Positions 53,471 to 64,000 of a stretch of 64,000 nucleotides of DNA are shown here, piece by piece. A program made the translations under genes and the position numbers. Each line of letters starts with the position of its first letter. The first letter of the stretch is position 1. Origin of the DNA: Ceratopteris richardii (taxonomy: Eukaryota > Streptophyta > Polypodiopsida > Polypodiales > Pteridaceae); NCBI GenBank assembly GCA_020310875.1, contig CM035423.1:125626164-125690163 (forward strand), written 5' to 3'. The notes beneath the pieces were generated by a model. The model was not told the origin of the DNA and did no database searches. It saw nothing but the letters and a program-made list of their open reading frames with translations.

Positions 53471-54920
53471 ATGGAAACATCTAAAGCTTCTAAGCGACCA
53501 AAAGATGAAATCCTCACATTAAGATGTCACAATATCAAAGCTACAAATGGACAATGGCTATGACATGAGTACTCCAAAGGTGCATGGGTGTACATGCAAC
53601 CCTCTAGAGTTGGGCCTCATCGAGTTAGAGATCGTAGAAACTTAGATCTTCATTGGAAGGGAAAGTTACTTGGCTTCAATAATCAAAGAGACAATGGCAT
53701 GGTTGCTATTGTACAACATGTTTTTACAATGACAGCTATGAAACTTGAAAACTCTATTAGAATGAGATATCTTGTGAATTGTAAGTATTCCTCTACAATA
53801 TTGTATGTTTTCTAGTGTTGAAGATATTTTTGAACTATTTAGATATGATTTTGTTTGTTTCAGATATATTTCCTTCTACTTTGGTGGAAGAGCAACCACT
53901 TCAGAGTCTTAGAGGTACTTTCCAGGTATTGCATGCAGATCTTGGTGCACTAGTCTTTCTAGAAATATTTGCTACTCAACTTTACCATGATAGGGTTTTC
54001 TTTTACACACATAGATATGTTTTACCCTCTACAATGAATAATTTTGGAAGGTTAGAGAGAATTTGGTACATTCTCTTCTTAGCTTGGAGTGGCCAAAACC
54101 TGATATATGGTATGTATCATCTTTGAAGCACAAGAAGGTAATGGATATACATAACTCTTTGAAATTCACAAAAGTGTCTAGATCTGTAGATTTGCACTAG
54201 GCTTTTCCCATCCATTCTTTTGTATATTTATTCCAAGGATTCTCATTCCAAGAGACTTCCACCATGTTCATGTGTAAAGATATCACATATGAGCAAGTTG
54301 AAATTCTTCTTGGTGTAAATTGGGGTTTGATAGAAGGAATTGCAAAAGGTGATAAATATCATTGGAAAGTAGGTGGAACACGTATAGGATTTCGATATTT
54401 GAAACAAACATACTTCATTATACATTAGATTCTATCATGATCATTGGATGTGCAAACTTGGTGAATGGATACCATTTCAAAGTTCAGAGGGATCTTTATA
54501 TTCATTTGAAATAAAGCTTAGATTGCCCAACAATGAGACAGAAACTATTTTAGTGAATCGTCATTGGACCTTGGCTAATCTGAAAGAACACTTGGTGATT
54601 ATGGGTTTTGAAAGACTAAATCAATCCAAATTCAAAATACAAGGACATAAGGTGAGAAATTTTTTGTGCTTTTGTTAAAGTAATCTTTTCATTATTGCTT
54701 ATTTTAGTTTTATAACTTCAATTTCTTGCAAATTGATTATAGGTGGCAAGAAGATTGGAATACAAAATGAAAGTCCCTATAAATTGGAGCAAAGATGGAA
54801 TAGAACTCTCATTGGCATAGTTATTTTGCAACTTGATGATGTCATTTTTTGGGTCCTAGTCATTGTATCTCATGGTTTTTGCACTTTCAAGAAACTTGTA
54901 AAAAGTAGGACAAACAATTC
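53471..54920 (+). pseudogene. Decayed multi-exon gene of unknown function
   Basis: From ATG 53471, exon 1 runs to 53780 (GTAAGT donor) and encodes METSKASKRPKDE, later HWKGKLLGFNNQRDNG and MRYLVN. Exon 2 starts at 53864 after a TTTGTTTCAG acceptor and keeps phase; it encodes FPSTLVEEQPLQSLRG, QVLHADLGAL and RIWYILFLAW, ending at a GTATGT donor near 54110. Later exons include LRLPNNETETILV and LKEHLVIMGFERL (to 54651, GTGAGA donor) and KVPINWSKDGIELSL (from 54743). In-frame stops occur in exon 1 (a TGA before HEYSKGAWVY), near 54426 and near 54815. No known domain is recognised. It may be cargo of the family T element, or the fossil of a host gene. Confidence 0.45.
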
Positions 54921-55187
54921 ATGTTAGATATTGTATATACCTTCTTATTTGCAATGGTAATTTCAAAACTTTTGGAATTTCAAAAGTCTATATTCACTAC
55001 TTTGAAATGTGGTTGGTCATGTTTTTTTTTTGTGTTATGTTTAAACATTTGCTTTGATGCAAAAAAAAATTCATATCCTTTGGTGTTCTATGCATTATTT
55101 TGTCATCAAAAACACATTTTTTTAACTTTCACTATTTTATTATGTACTTTTAAACGTGGGCCCAATCACTTCAAAAATTTGAAACTT

Positions 55188-55197
55188 CTATAAAAAT
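55188..55197 (+). promoter_or_regulatory. TATA-box candidate for the unknown two-exon gene
   Basis: The sequence CTATAAAAAT lies about 90 bp before ATG 55282. That is a plausible distance for a plant TATA box with a short leader. Confidence 0.4.
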
Positions 55198-55281
55198 GGG
55201 TTTACGTGCTCATTTCTCACATATGCACTCACAAAGAGCTAGAAAGTGAAAACCAACCAATAGAATTCTCGCGTGCAACCA

Positions 55282-56613
55282 ATGGCTGCTAGCACTTCCA
55301 TTCCCATCAAATCTCCTCGAGACCTATTCATGGAGTTCTTGGATACTACAGACTACAATGTTCGTAGAGATTTCTATGACCTAGTCTGTAGAGTCCGTAA
55401 TCTTGAAGGGACACTAGCCATGAACTCCGATGTGCTTGAGGAGGCTACAGATATTTTGGAATTCTATATATTAAGATACACTATAGATATTCCAGCATAT
55501 GAGTGTAAATGGGTCCCTTGTGACCTACTTTTATACATTCATAAAGGAGATGAGGCTTTTGCAAAGTGCTTAAATCATTTCATGGCTACTGCTGAGGATG
55601 CAGGGCACCTGTTAGATGACACAATGCCCTTAATTAAACAATTAAATAAGAAGAGGAAGGTGGTAAGAAAATATATCTCATATGTTGCAACAACAATCTT
55701 TTTTGTCAATGAGGAGCCCGAACCTACACCCATCAACCTACCCCATCTTGTCACTGGGGGTTTTGTAGATGAAAAAAAGGAACCCCAGACAAAAGCTCTC
55801 AACTTATTAGAAGAAAGTCAAAAAATTTGTAGGCGATTTCCACAAGGGGTAGTCGACAAATTGAAAGAAGCATGTAGTGCACAGAATACTCCACCCTCCA
55901 ACTTAGAGCCCGTGGAACCCACTATACAAGAGGTAGAGATGGAAATGTTTTCAGTGGTACTTGTCGACGAAGAAGAATTTTTGTTCCTACTTGATATTGA
56001 GAAGGCATTCGGTCTACGCCTCGACGAATGCCTAAGTATTTTTTGCTCGACCTCGGATGTTCCCATGGACAACACTTCTGATAGACTTGAAAAGACAACC
56101 ATTCCATTTGGTGATTCAGTTGCAGACACCATTGCATTTGTGTGTGAAGAGATTTTGAGTGATGCCAATCAAAATGCCACTAAAGATCTGGTCATAGCAA
56201 GGGAAAGGATTTTGGAGAAGAGGATTCCAACATCCCCCTATTGTGGCATGGCTCACTCTTCCATTCCACTAAATGCAATGGGAAGAGGAGAGGATGAAGA
56301 TAGGCTTCAAGATGTAAGTATCTAATGACATTTATGTTTGACTTTGTCTCATATTCATACAAGATGTAAGTATCTAATGAATTTTATGATTGTCTATGTG
56401 AAGGCAGCAAGTGAAGTTGATACATTTGCAGCAAGGAGTGGTGGTGATTGTGTTGCCCGTGGTAGTGGCTCTTCCTTGGCACACTACATTGGTAAATTGC
56501 CAAAGGAAGATTTTGTTATAATCCACAAGGACTTTCCCCCTCAAGGACACTTCATGACTTGGTGTTTGAAGGCCTTGAGCAAACTTTTGTGCCTATCTAC
56601 AATAATGCAATGA
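55282..56613 (+). CDS. Unknown protein, two exons, intact reading frame (about 417 aa)
   Basis: ATG at 55282 (MAASTSIPIKSPRDLFMEFL) opens a frame of 344 codons to 56313, followed by a GTAAGT donor. A second exon from 56404, after a GTGAAG acceptor, continues in phase (AASEVDTFAARSGGD, YIGKLPKEDFVIIHKDFPPQ) to the stop at 56611-56613. No stop interrupts it, unusual in this neighbourhood. Features seen: an alpha-helical-looking N-terminal half with charged patches (NKKRKVVRKY), an acidic stretch with VDEEEFLFLLDIEKAF, and no signal peptide or membrane span. I recognise no family. Past the stop, another frame stays open to about 56720, so the true 3' end may differ. It lies within the large family T element, 1.1 kb after another gene-like structure. 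Confidence 0.5.
56310..56380 (+). repeat. Duplicated splice-donor segment in the intron
   Basis: The sequence around 'aagatgtaagtatctaatga' occurs twice, at about 56310 and about 56361, each followed by similar TTTATG sequence. The first copy supplies the exon 1 donor; the second could act as an alternative donor. Confidence 0.7.
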
Positions 56614-56802
56614 CCAACTATGTAATTTTGGTTAGGAATTCCTTTGCCCTTACTACCCTAGGAGTTAACTTTAGAGGAAAACAATTAGGTGAAATAGAAA
56701 TAGCTTTGGCCTTGGATTGACAAACCCCCATTTAATATCCCAATCAGTTTTGACTTGCCAATTTCCACTATCTTTTCAGAGAAGAAAGAATGTAGTGGAG
56801 AG

Positions 56803-57661
56803 TGTTGGAATTTGGGGCCCCAGGATCGTTCCAATACTAAAACCTCTTGAGCATACACAACTTAATTGACAAGATGATAAGTGAGATAGAGAAAGAAAGA
56901 AATCTTGAGACAAGGTTAGGGAACGTAAGTTGGATGCTTACTTCACTAAAGATAATAGATGTCCAAATTACAACATGGGAGTACTACTCAACCATATAAA
57001 GTGGTGCACTCACTAATGGAAGAATAAGAAGATGATGATACAAAATTTAGATTATGTCGAAATAATCTAAGTGTGTGTGAAGAGAATGAAGCAACGAAGC
57101 TAACAAAATAGTGTAACGTAATTGTAAATCAACCACAAGGTTAACTCACAAAAGATAGTTACCACCACCTCGTAGAAGACTTCCTGTTGCAATGAGAGTA
57201 GCCTCTCCTTCACCACAACTTCACCTCCTTCAAGAGTGTGAGAACACTCTGTCTTCAAGAAGATCTTCAAGCTCTAGATCTTTGATTGAGTGAGTATACA
57301 AGGAGCCAAGGGCCTTATTATATAGTTGTTGAGTACTCATGAAAAGCTAAAAGAAAGCACAACGATCGTGATTGATCGCTACCGAAAAAGAAATCCGCAG
57401 CCCGTCCGTGTGCGTTTCCTAAAAGCTAAGTTTGATGACTAACAAAAAAACTTTCGCTGCTGTTGCGTACGGGATTCGAACCCTGGTGAATGGAGAACGA
57501 TTTTAGTGCTTTTCAGCTAGACCAAGTGCGCCCGTCGTCTACTCTTGTACATGTGTATGGAGATAATGATATACATTCGCAGGCTGCGCCCGTCTGGAAG
57601 ACTTGGAGAATGAACTTTAACTATTGAATTATTGTTGGACCATATGATATTGACTCCAACA
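56803..57661 (-). repeat. 3' LTR of the young Copia
   Basis: 859 bp, TGTTGG...CCAACA, nearly identical to 62073-62931. It contains the tRNA-like block at about 57465-57533. Confidence 0.95.
57465..57533 (-). repeat. tRNA-like block inside the Copia LTR
   Basis: On the minus strand (element sense) the block begins GGGCGCACTTGGTCTAGCTG and ends CCAGGGTTCGAATCCC then GTACGC. The T-arm and B-box (GGTTCGAATCC) are perfect, and TGGTCTAGCTGAAAAGC resembles an A-box. The acceptor ends do not pair well and the anticodon stem is poor, so it is not a working tRNA gene. It resembles the head of a tRNA-derived SINE. The same block is in the other LTR at about 62735-62803. Confidence 0.6.
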
Positions 57662-60600
57662 ATCCCTCCTTCAATGTTATATTGGTACAAGATTCAGTAA
57701 CCTGCAAATCTTCTCATGACTATCTCTAGTCAATGCTTTGGTAAATATATCTGCAACATTCTCACTAGAAGGAACATAAACCAGCTCAATGTGCTTCTTA
57801 GCTATCTGCTGTCGAATATAGTGGTAGTGTACCTCTATATGCTTTGTCCTTGCATGATGCACTGGATTCTTAGCTATAGCTATAACACTCTGGCTATCTG
57901 AAAATATATGAATGGGTTGATGTACTCTTACATCAAGATAACTGAAAATCTTCTGCAACCATACTGACTCTAGAGTAGCTGTAAATGCTGCACGATATTC
58001 AGCTTCACACAATGAAGTAGCAATAGTGGGTTGTCTTTTTGAAAACCATGAGATAAGACAATCTCCAAGATAAAAACAAAATCCACTAGTACTTCTTCTT
58101 GTGTCTCTATCACCTGCCCAATCAGAATCTGAAAATCCTTTTAGTAACAAATGTGTAGATTTTGAAAATACCATAGCATATTTTGAAGTTCCCTTCAAAT
58201 AACGAAAGATCCGCTTTACTGCTTTCCAATGTAACACTGTCGGATTCTGCATGAACCTTGATACTTGAGAAACTGCAAACTGTATATCAGGACGTGTATT
58301 ACAAAGATAAATCAAGCAACCTACTGCTTGACTATATAGAGTAGCATCAAATGGTTCTGCATCTGCTACCATTTGTAAAGACGTGTTCTGATCCATAGGT
58401 GTTTGCATAGGTTTAGAATCACCCATCTGAAACCTTTCCAAAAGTTTCTCAATGTACTTCTGCTGTGTCATGTAGATACACTCATCTTGAAACAGAAACT
58501 GAATCCCAAGATAATAATGTAGAATGCCTAAATCATTCACATCAAATGTTTGCTTCAATTCTTCTTTGAACATCTGCAAATCTTAATCTCTGGGACCTGT
58601 GACTATAATATCATCCACATAAATGATTGCTATAATCATCATACCTGTTTCAGCTTTGACATAAAGAGTTGGAGTTGCATCTGAGTTATGGAAACCAATG
58701 GATAAAAGATATGTATGTATCTTTTCATACCATGCTCTAGGTGCCTGTTTTAAACCATACAAAGCTTTTATAAGCTTACACACTAAGTGTTCTTTACCTG
58801 TCTCTTCAAAACCTTCTGGCTGCTGAATATACACATCCTCATGTAAATCACCATTTAGAAAAGCAGTCTTAATGTCAAGTTGATATATATGCCAACCAAA
58901 ATGTGCTGCTAGAGCAAGTACTGACCTAATAATAGTCATCCTAGATGTAGGAGCAAATGTCTCATCATAATCAATACCTTTTTGTTGTGCATATCCTTTG
59001 ACAACCAACCTGGCCTTGTATCTATCAATAGTACCATCTGCTTTCCTTTTGATTTTAAAGATCCATTTTACACCTATAGCCTTCTTTCCTTCTGGTAACT
59101 CACATAGCTGCCAAGTTTGATTCTTATGAATAGAATCAATCTCTTCTTGCATAGCTTTTCTCCAAATAGGAATGTTAAGTGCATCTTTAACACACGCAGG
59201 TTCATCTTCAACAGTCGTAAGTGCCAAAATATCATGAATCTCGAAGTCTTCAACAAAACTTACATGATCTTTTTGCTGTTTAGTTTGACTTCTTGTTCTT
59301 ACATGATCTTGTTGTTGTTGTCTAGTCTGACTCCTTGTTCTTCTAGTAAAAGTCTTTATACCACTGTCTTTCCAAGTCTGATATAACCACGTAGGTGTAT
59401 CCTTGAATAGTGGTGAAACTCTTTCTGAACTTTCAGCTTCCACAGGTTCTGGAACTTGTCCTGTCGATGTACTAGGACTTTCTAGAACTTTAACTTCTTC
59501 CATTTCTGGAATCAAAGTCTCTTGTGGAACTGACTTTGTAGATGGTTGTGAAATTCCTCTTTCTTCAATTTTTTCTTGAATACTAGGAATTATTCTCCCT
59601 CCTGATATGGCTGAACATGTATATCCAGAATCTTTCTAAAAATTCCATAGTCATTTTCACTAATGAACTCTGGAATTTCTGCTTCTTTATCATAAACCTT
59701 ATCTTCAGCAATATAAGCATTACGTGAAAGAATAACTTCACCTGTTTCTGGAACATAAAACCTGTATCCTTTGCTTTCAACAGGATATCCAATAAAAACA
59801 GCTTTCTTTGCCTTTACATCTAATTTGCCTCGGTTTTTTTTTTCAACATGTACATAAGAAAGTGATCCAAACACTCTGAAGTAACTCACATTAGGTTTTC
59901 TACCATAATAAGCTTCATACGGTGTGATTACCTTTAAAGCTTTTGTAGATGACCTGTTCAAAATGTGATTAGCTGTATGTACTGCATCAAACCAGAATTT
60001 CGATGAAAGCCTCTTGGACGCCATCATGCTCCGCATCATTTCAACAAGTACTCTATTCTTTCTTTCTGCAACACCATTTTGCTGAGGAGTATAAGCAATA
60101 GTAAGATGTCGAGTAATACCTTTCTCATCGAGAAATGTCTGAAACTCATTTGACAAGTATTCTCCACCTCTATCACTTCTTAGAATCTGGACAGTTTCCT
60201 GACTTTCATTTTCAACCATAGCTACAAACTTCTTGAACATAGGAAAGACTTCTGACTTCGACTTAAGACCATAGATCCATGAGTATCTTGTAAAATCATC
60301 CACAAATAGGACAAAATACTTGAAACCCTGAATAGAGTCTGCTCTCATAGGTCCATTCACATCTGAATGAATAATCTGCAATTTCCTGGTAGCTGTAATA
60401 TGACCATGTTTCTTGAAAGGTAGTTTATGCATCTTACCTTCAAGACAACCTTCACATATATCTGAATCATCAGGTAGCTTGAATGAGGGTAAACTCTCAA
60501 CCATACCTCTATCTTTGATATTCTTGAGAGCTCCAAAACTGATATGTCCAAATCTTTCATGCCATAGCTTCATATCTTCCACCGGTGACGAAGATTTGAC

Positions 60601-62072
60601 TGCATATGCTTGACTGATTTTTGACAAAACAAAGATCCCTCCTTGTTGCTTACCTTGTAAAAGACACTTGTCTTCTTTATGTGATAAGATCTTACAAAGA
60701 TCTTTCTCAAATACAACTTTAAAACCATCACTTAAAAATGCAGATATAGATAACAGATTTATCTTCATTTCAGGTACATAAAGGACATCTAAAATTTGAA
60801 AATTACCACCTTCTCTTGACTTTAGGGTTACTGTACCTATTCCCACAACATCCAAATCATTGCCATCTGCAATAGTAACTCTTCTACCTGAAGAATAGGA
60901 AAGAGAAGAAAATACATCTCTACAACCTGTCATATCCTTTGTAGCACCTGAGTCGAATATCCAAGGACTTGTTGAAAGAACTTGTAAAGCTGCTTGATCA
61001 AAAGCTACTTCCTCAATAGTGATACAGGCATAAGAATCACCTTGAGATTTCCCTTTTTTATCATCTTCTGCAACATTACCTGATGCCTTTTTCTTTTCTG
61101 CTGCAATCCTTTTATAACATTCTGACTGAATATGTCCACGTTTCTTGCAAAAAGAACATATTTTTACCTTCTTCTTAGAAGAATTCTCTTTAGATGTCGT
61201 AGATATAGAACCTGAAGTAGAAGGTGAGAGGGACCTACTTTCCTTCTTGGATTGTTTTTCCTTCTTCTTATCCTTCTTCTTCTTACCCTTTGATGAAGAT
61301 GAAAGTGCTTCTTCATTCTCTTCCATTCCCTTCAACTGATCTTCATCTTGAATCAACAAGAACTCTAACTCTTCAAATGTAACCTCTCTATCTCTTGTGG
61401 TAAGGGTAAGAGTGGTTATGAAAGATCGATATGAAATAGGAAGTGAATTAATCAGCGTATTTACCATTTCTTCATCTGATATCTCAACTCCTACATTTAG
61501 AAGTTGATCTCTCAAGTCAACGAGTCTTGTAATGTGGGTTATAATTGACTCACCAGCTTTCATCCTTGTATTTGCTAGTTGTCTCCTTAAGTGAGCTTTT
61601 CTAGCAGGATTTCTGCTCTGAAAAAGATTCTCAAGCTTTAACCAAGCTTGATTAGAACTTCTGCAAGATCTGATCTGTGGTAGAACATGCTTTTTGACGC
61701 TTATTGCTATGAATGAAAGTGCTAAAGCATCTCTAGCATCCCATCTTGCCTGATCTTCAGTAGGAGGAACTCTAGGTAAAGACCTAGCAGTGACTCTGGA
61801 TGTCGAAGTGGTTACCTCTTCTTCTGTTGGTTCTGTAATAGCAATTCCAGTACCTCTTGAAGCTGCTGTAGACCCTTCTTCACCTTCTCGTCTTGGTCTT
61901 GTTAAGGATCCATTGACGATACTCCATAAATCCTTTGTCACTAACAAGTTCATCATCATGAAACTCCACATGGGATAATTAGAAGATCCATCCAACTTGT
62001 CTTCAATCTCAATTCTAATCTCACTCATCTTATCTTAAGTGTGTATGTCAATTATGTAACTCTGATACCAAG

Positions 62073-62931
62073 TGTTGGAATTTGGGGCCCCAGGATCGTT
62101 CCAATACTAAAACCTCTTGAGCATACACAACTTAATTGACAAGATGATAAGTGAGATAGAGAAAGAAAGAAATCTTGAGACAAGGTTAGGGAACGTAAGC
62201 TGGATGCTTACTTCACTAAAGATAATAGATGTCCAAATTACAACATGGGAGTACTACTCAACCATATAAAGTGGTGCACTCACTAATGGAAGAATAAGAA
62301 GATGATGATACAAAATTTAGATTATGTCGAAATAATCTAAGTGTGTGTGAAGAGAATGAAGCAACGAAGCTAACAAAATAGTGTAACGTAATTGTAAATC
62401 AACCACAAGGTTAACTCACAAAAGATAGTTACCACCACCTCGTAGAAGACTTCCTGCTGCAATGAGAGTAGCCTCTCCTTCACCACAACTTCACCTCCTT
62501 CAAGAGTGTGAGAACACTCTATCTTCAAGAAGATCTTCAAGCTCTAGATCTTTGATTGAGTGAGTATACAAGGAGCCAAGGGCCTTATTATATAGTTGTT
62601 GAGTACTCATGAAAAGCTAAAAGAAAGCACAACGATCGTGATTGATCGCTACCGAAAAAGAAATCCGCAGCCCGTCCGTGTGCGTTTCCTAAAAGCAAAG
62701 TTTGGTGACTAACAAAAAAACTTTCGCTGCTGTTGCGTACGAGATTCGAACCCTGGTGCATGGAGAACGATTTTAGTGCTTTTCAGCTAGACCAAGTGCG
62801 CCCGTCGTCTTCTCTTGTACATGTGTATGGAGATAATAATATACATTCGTGGGCTGCGCCCGTCTGGAAGACTTGGAGAATGAACTTTAACTATTGAATT
62901 ATTGTTGGACCATATGATATTGACTCCAACA
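62073..62931 (-). repeat. 5' LTR of the young Copia
   Basis: 859 bp partner of 56803-57661. GAGAG follows at 62932-62936. Confidence 0.95.
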
Positions 62932-63123
62932 GAGAGGCTCAAGGGCAAGAGCCAATTGTAAAAATTTTATAATACCATCTATTCTTTTATCAATTTCCAT
63001 GTACATCCGATTGTCTATTGTGTCTTTATGTTTTTGACAATCTCATAAGTTTTGCACAATTTAATTAGACTTTTTCGAGTAGTTCTTTTAAATGTTGTTG
63101 CCCAAAATGTTTGTACTCGCGTA

Positions 63124-63252
63124 GGAATGCAAAAAAAGGCCTGCCATAGAAACACGGGGATGGGCCCTACAAAACTTTTGCAGGGATGGCCCTACAAAAG
63201 TTTTATAGGGTCCATCCCCGCATTTCTGTGGTAGGCATTGTTTTTGCATTCC
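63124..63252. mobile_element. Palindromic MITE-like element, copy 1 (129 bp)
   Basis: It starts GGAATGCAAAAAAAGGCCTG and ends with the near complement CAT...TTTTTGCATTCC, flanked by TA on both sides. Most of it folds into one hairpin, including GGGGATGGGCCC and its complement. The TA flank would suit a Tc1/mariner-type origin; no coding sequence. Confidence 0.7.
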
Positions 63253-63524
63253 TAAGCCATTGCATGCACTAGTTGCCCAATATTGAAAGCCTATGTCCCT
63301 CAATTACAACCTAAACTTGGGGAAGTGTGGAAGACTCTTCTTATGTGCAATGATTAGAGAATATCTAGACTCCTCTGGGTGCATATAAGCATGTAGAAAT
63401 TTATAAGTACATTTGAGTGTTCATCATGATTGTTGCTCTATTGATCATAGGGTTTGCATGAATTGCACCCTATCTAAGGCAATCCATATGCTCCAATGTG
63501 CATGGCATATAGTTTAATGGCCTA

Positions 63525-63628
63525 GAACTACAAAAAAAGGCCTACCATAGAAACCCGAGGATGGGCCCTGCAAAAGTTTTGCGGGGCTCATCCCCGCATT
63601 TCTATGGCAGGCCTTTCTTTTGCATTTC
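63525..63628. mobile_element. Palindromic MITE-like element, copy 2 (104 bp)
   Basis: Same family as copy 1: AAAAAAAGGCCTACCATAGA and its complement in TCTATGGCAGGCCTTTC surround GATGGGCCCTGCAAAAG. Again flanked by TA. 63253-63524 and 63629-64000 show nothing recognisable. Confidence 0.7.
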
Positions 63629-64000
63629 TAGGTTATTGCAAGCAATGTAGTCACCAAATAAACACCCCACGTACATGAAATATTTCCTTAACTTGATAAA
63701 ATGTGTGGAAGACTAGGATACTCATGTGCAATGACTTCAAAGACACTTTTAGATACATAGGAGAAATACACTTCAAAACATGTACACTAAGAGATAAACA
63801 CTTGGGAGAGCAAATATAATAAGAACAAGATTATATTAATCATTTGGGATATACAAAAAGTTCTCCAAACAAGAGAGTACAAATGTTAAGGGTTATTTGC
63901 TCTAATCCTTCTAGATAACTGCAAATCTTTAGGTTGTATTGTCACTCTCTTGGCATGGATAGCACACAAGTTAGAGTCCTCCAACATTGAGATAAGATAT

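Larger units (their letters stand above)
56803..62931 (-). mobile_element. Young Copia LTR retrotransposon, nearly whole, about two or three breaks
   Basis: Minus-strand element with LTRs of equal length (859 bp) at 56803-57661 and 62073-62931. The target duplication GAGAG is perfect (56798-56802 and 62932-62936). The primer site (complement TCTGATACCA) lies at 62061-62070, and a purine-rich tract adjoins the other LTR. Parts in order: gag (62028 to about 61150) with UBN2-like sequence and knuckle CSFCKKRGHIQSEC; protease with IFDSGATKDMTG (about 60950); and GAG-pre-integrase (WHERFGHIS). Then integrase (IHSDVNGPM, RSDRGGEYLS, to about 59590), RT (59520-58583, QLDIKTAFLNGD, YVDDI) and RNase H (58579-57677). 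By eye the LTRs differ at about 11 positions, roughly 1.3%, so this is the most recent insertion here. Confidence 0.95.
52942..64000 (+). mobile_element. Large family T TIR element, right end not in window, hosting a Copia
   Basis: The end at 52942 reads CATTAGGTGAAAAAATGAAC, then CCTGCATGGGCCTTTTAGA, then TTAAGTAGTGATTAGTGAT. This matches, over nearly 60 bp, the right end (reversed) of the 938-bp copy at 20043-20980. It interrupts a Copia gag fragment. No opposite TIR was seen before 64000, so the right limit is simply the window edge. The body holds two gene-like structures (53471-54920 and 55282-56613), unlike the two short copies. If both belong to it, this could be the long form of the family. 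That link is inference. Confidence 0.5.

Noticed and set aside
54448-54678. Ubiquitin-like domain in the unknown gene fossil
   Set aside because: The length and a few hydrophobic positions recall a beta-grasp fold, but no diagnostic motif is present.
57465-57533. Functional tRNA gene
   Set aside because: The T-arm is good but the acceptor and anticodon stems are poor, and it lies in an LTR present twice.

Overview
The window is nuclear DNA of a land plant. It is a gene-poor, repeat-packed stretch of the kind seen in large seed-plant genomes; a gymnosperm is a reasonable guess, but the sequence does not prove it. Evidence for a plant: Copia elements with tRNA-iMet primer sites, Gypsy elements, a plant CACTA transposon with tnp2, DUF4218 and DUF4216 regions, an ATL-type RING-H2 ubiquitin ligase, and GT/AG introns.

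Layout. 1-2820: old minus-strand Copia. 3217-13563: Gypsy with both LTRs and a GGCCC target duplication, carrying a solo LTR (5740-6686) and an extra coding stretch between integrase and the 3' LTR. About 13.9-14.6 kb: piece of a terminal-inverted-repeat (TIR) element, here called family T, containing a 70-bp subrepeat. 14.6-17.4 kb: old minus-strand Gypsy. 18.0-22.3 kb: Copia interrupted by a 938-bp family T copy (20043-20980). 22.3-24.9 kb: old Copia. 24.9-27.5 kb: apparently host DNA, with the ATL gene at 26013-26720 (minus). 27.6-29.5 kb: very large CA/TA microsatellites. About 30.06-39.73 kb: CACTA transposon, minus strand, with a clear terminus at 39730. Its transposase gene carries a SET-like domain upstream of tnp2. 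A second, plus-strand gene lies inside one of its introns. 39.7-40.4 kb: LTR and Gypsy debris. 41264 to about 52465: minus-strand Copia containing a plus-strand Copia (43400-48392). 52942 to beyond the window: a large family T member with two gene-like structures (53471-54920 and 55282-56613). It is interrupted by the youngest element here, a minus-strand Copia (56803-62931) with 859-bp LTRs and a GAGAG target duplication. 63.1-63.6 kb: two palindromic MITE-like elements.

How it fits together. The one confident host gene is the ATL ligase. Everything else is layered insertions: family T into Copia, Copia into family T, Copia into Copia, a solo LTR in Gypsy, and CACTA into an LTR. The most interesting object is the CACTA gene. 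Its exons read, in order: a novel N-terminal part, duplicated acidic/proline linkers, a Cys-His cluster, a SET-like domain, then tnp2, DUF4218 and DUF4216. Several junctions keep phase, so the SET part looks like a true part of the transposase gene and not a neighbour. The gene is now decayed. All calls come from reading the sequence by eye; no alignment or database search was run.
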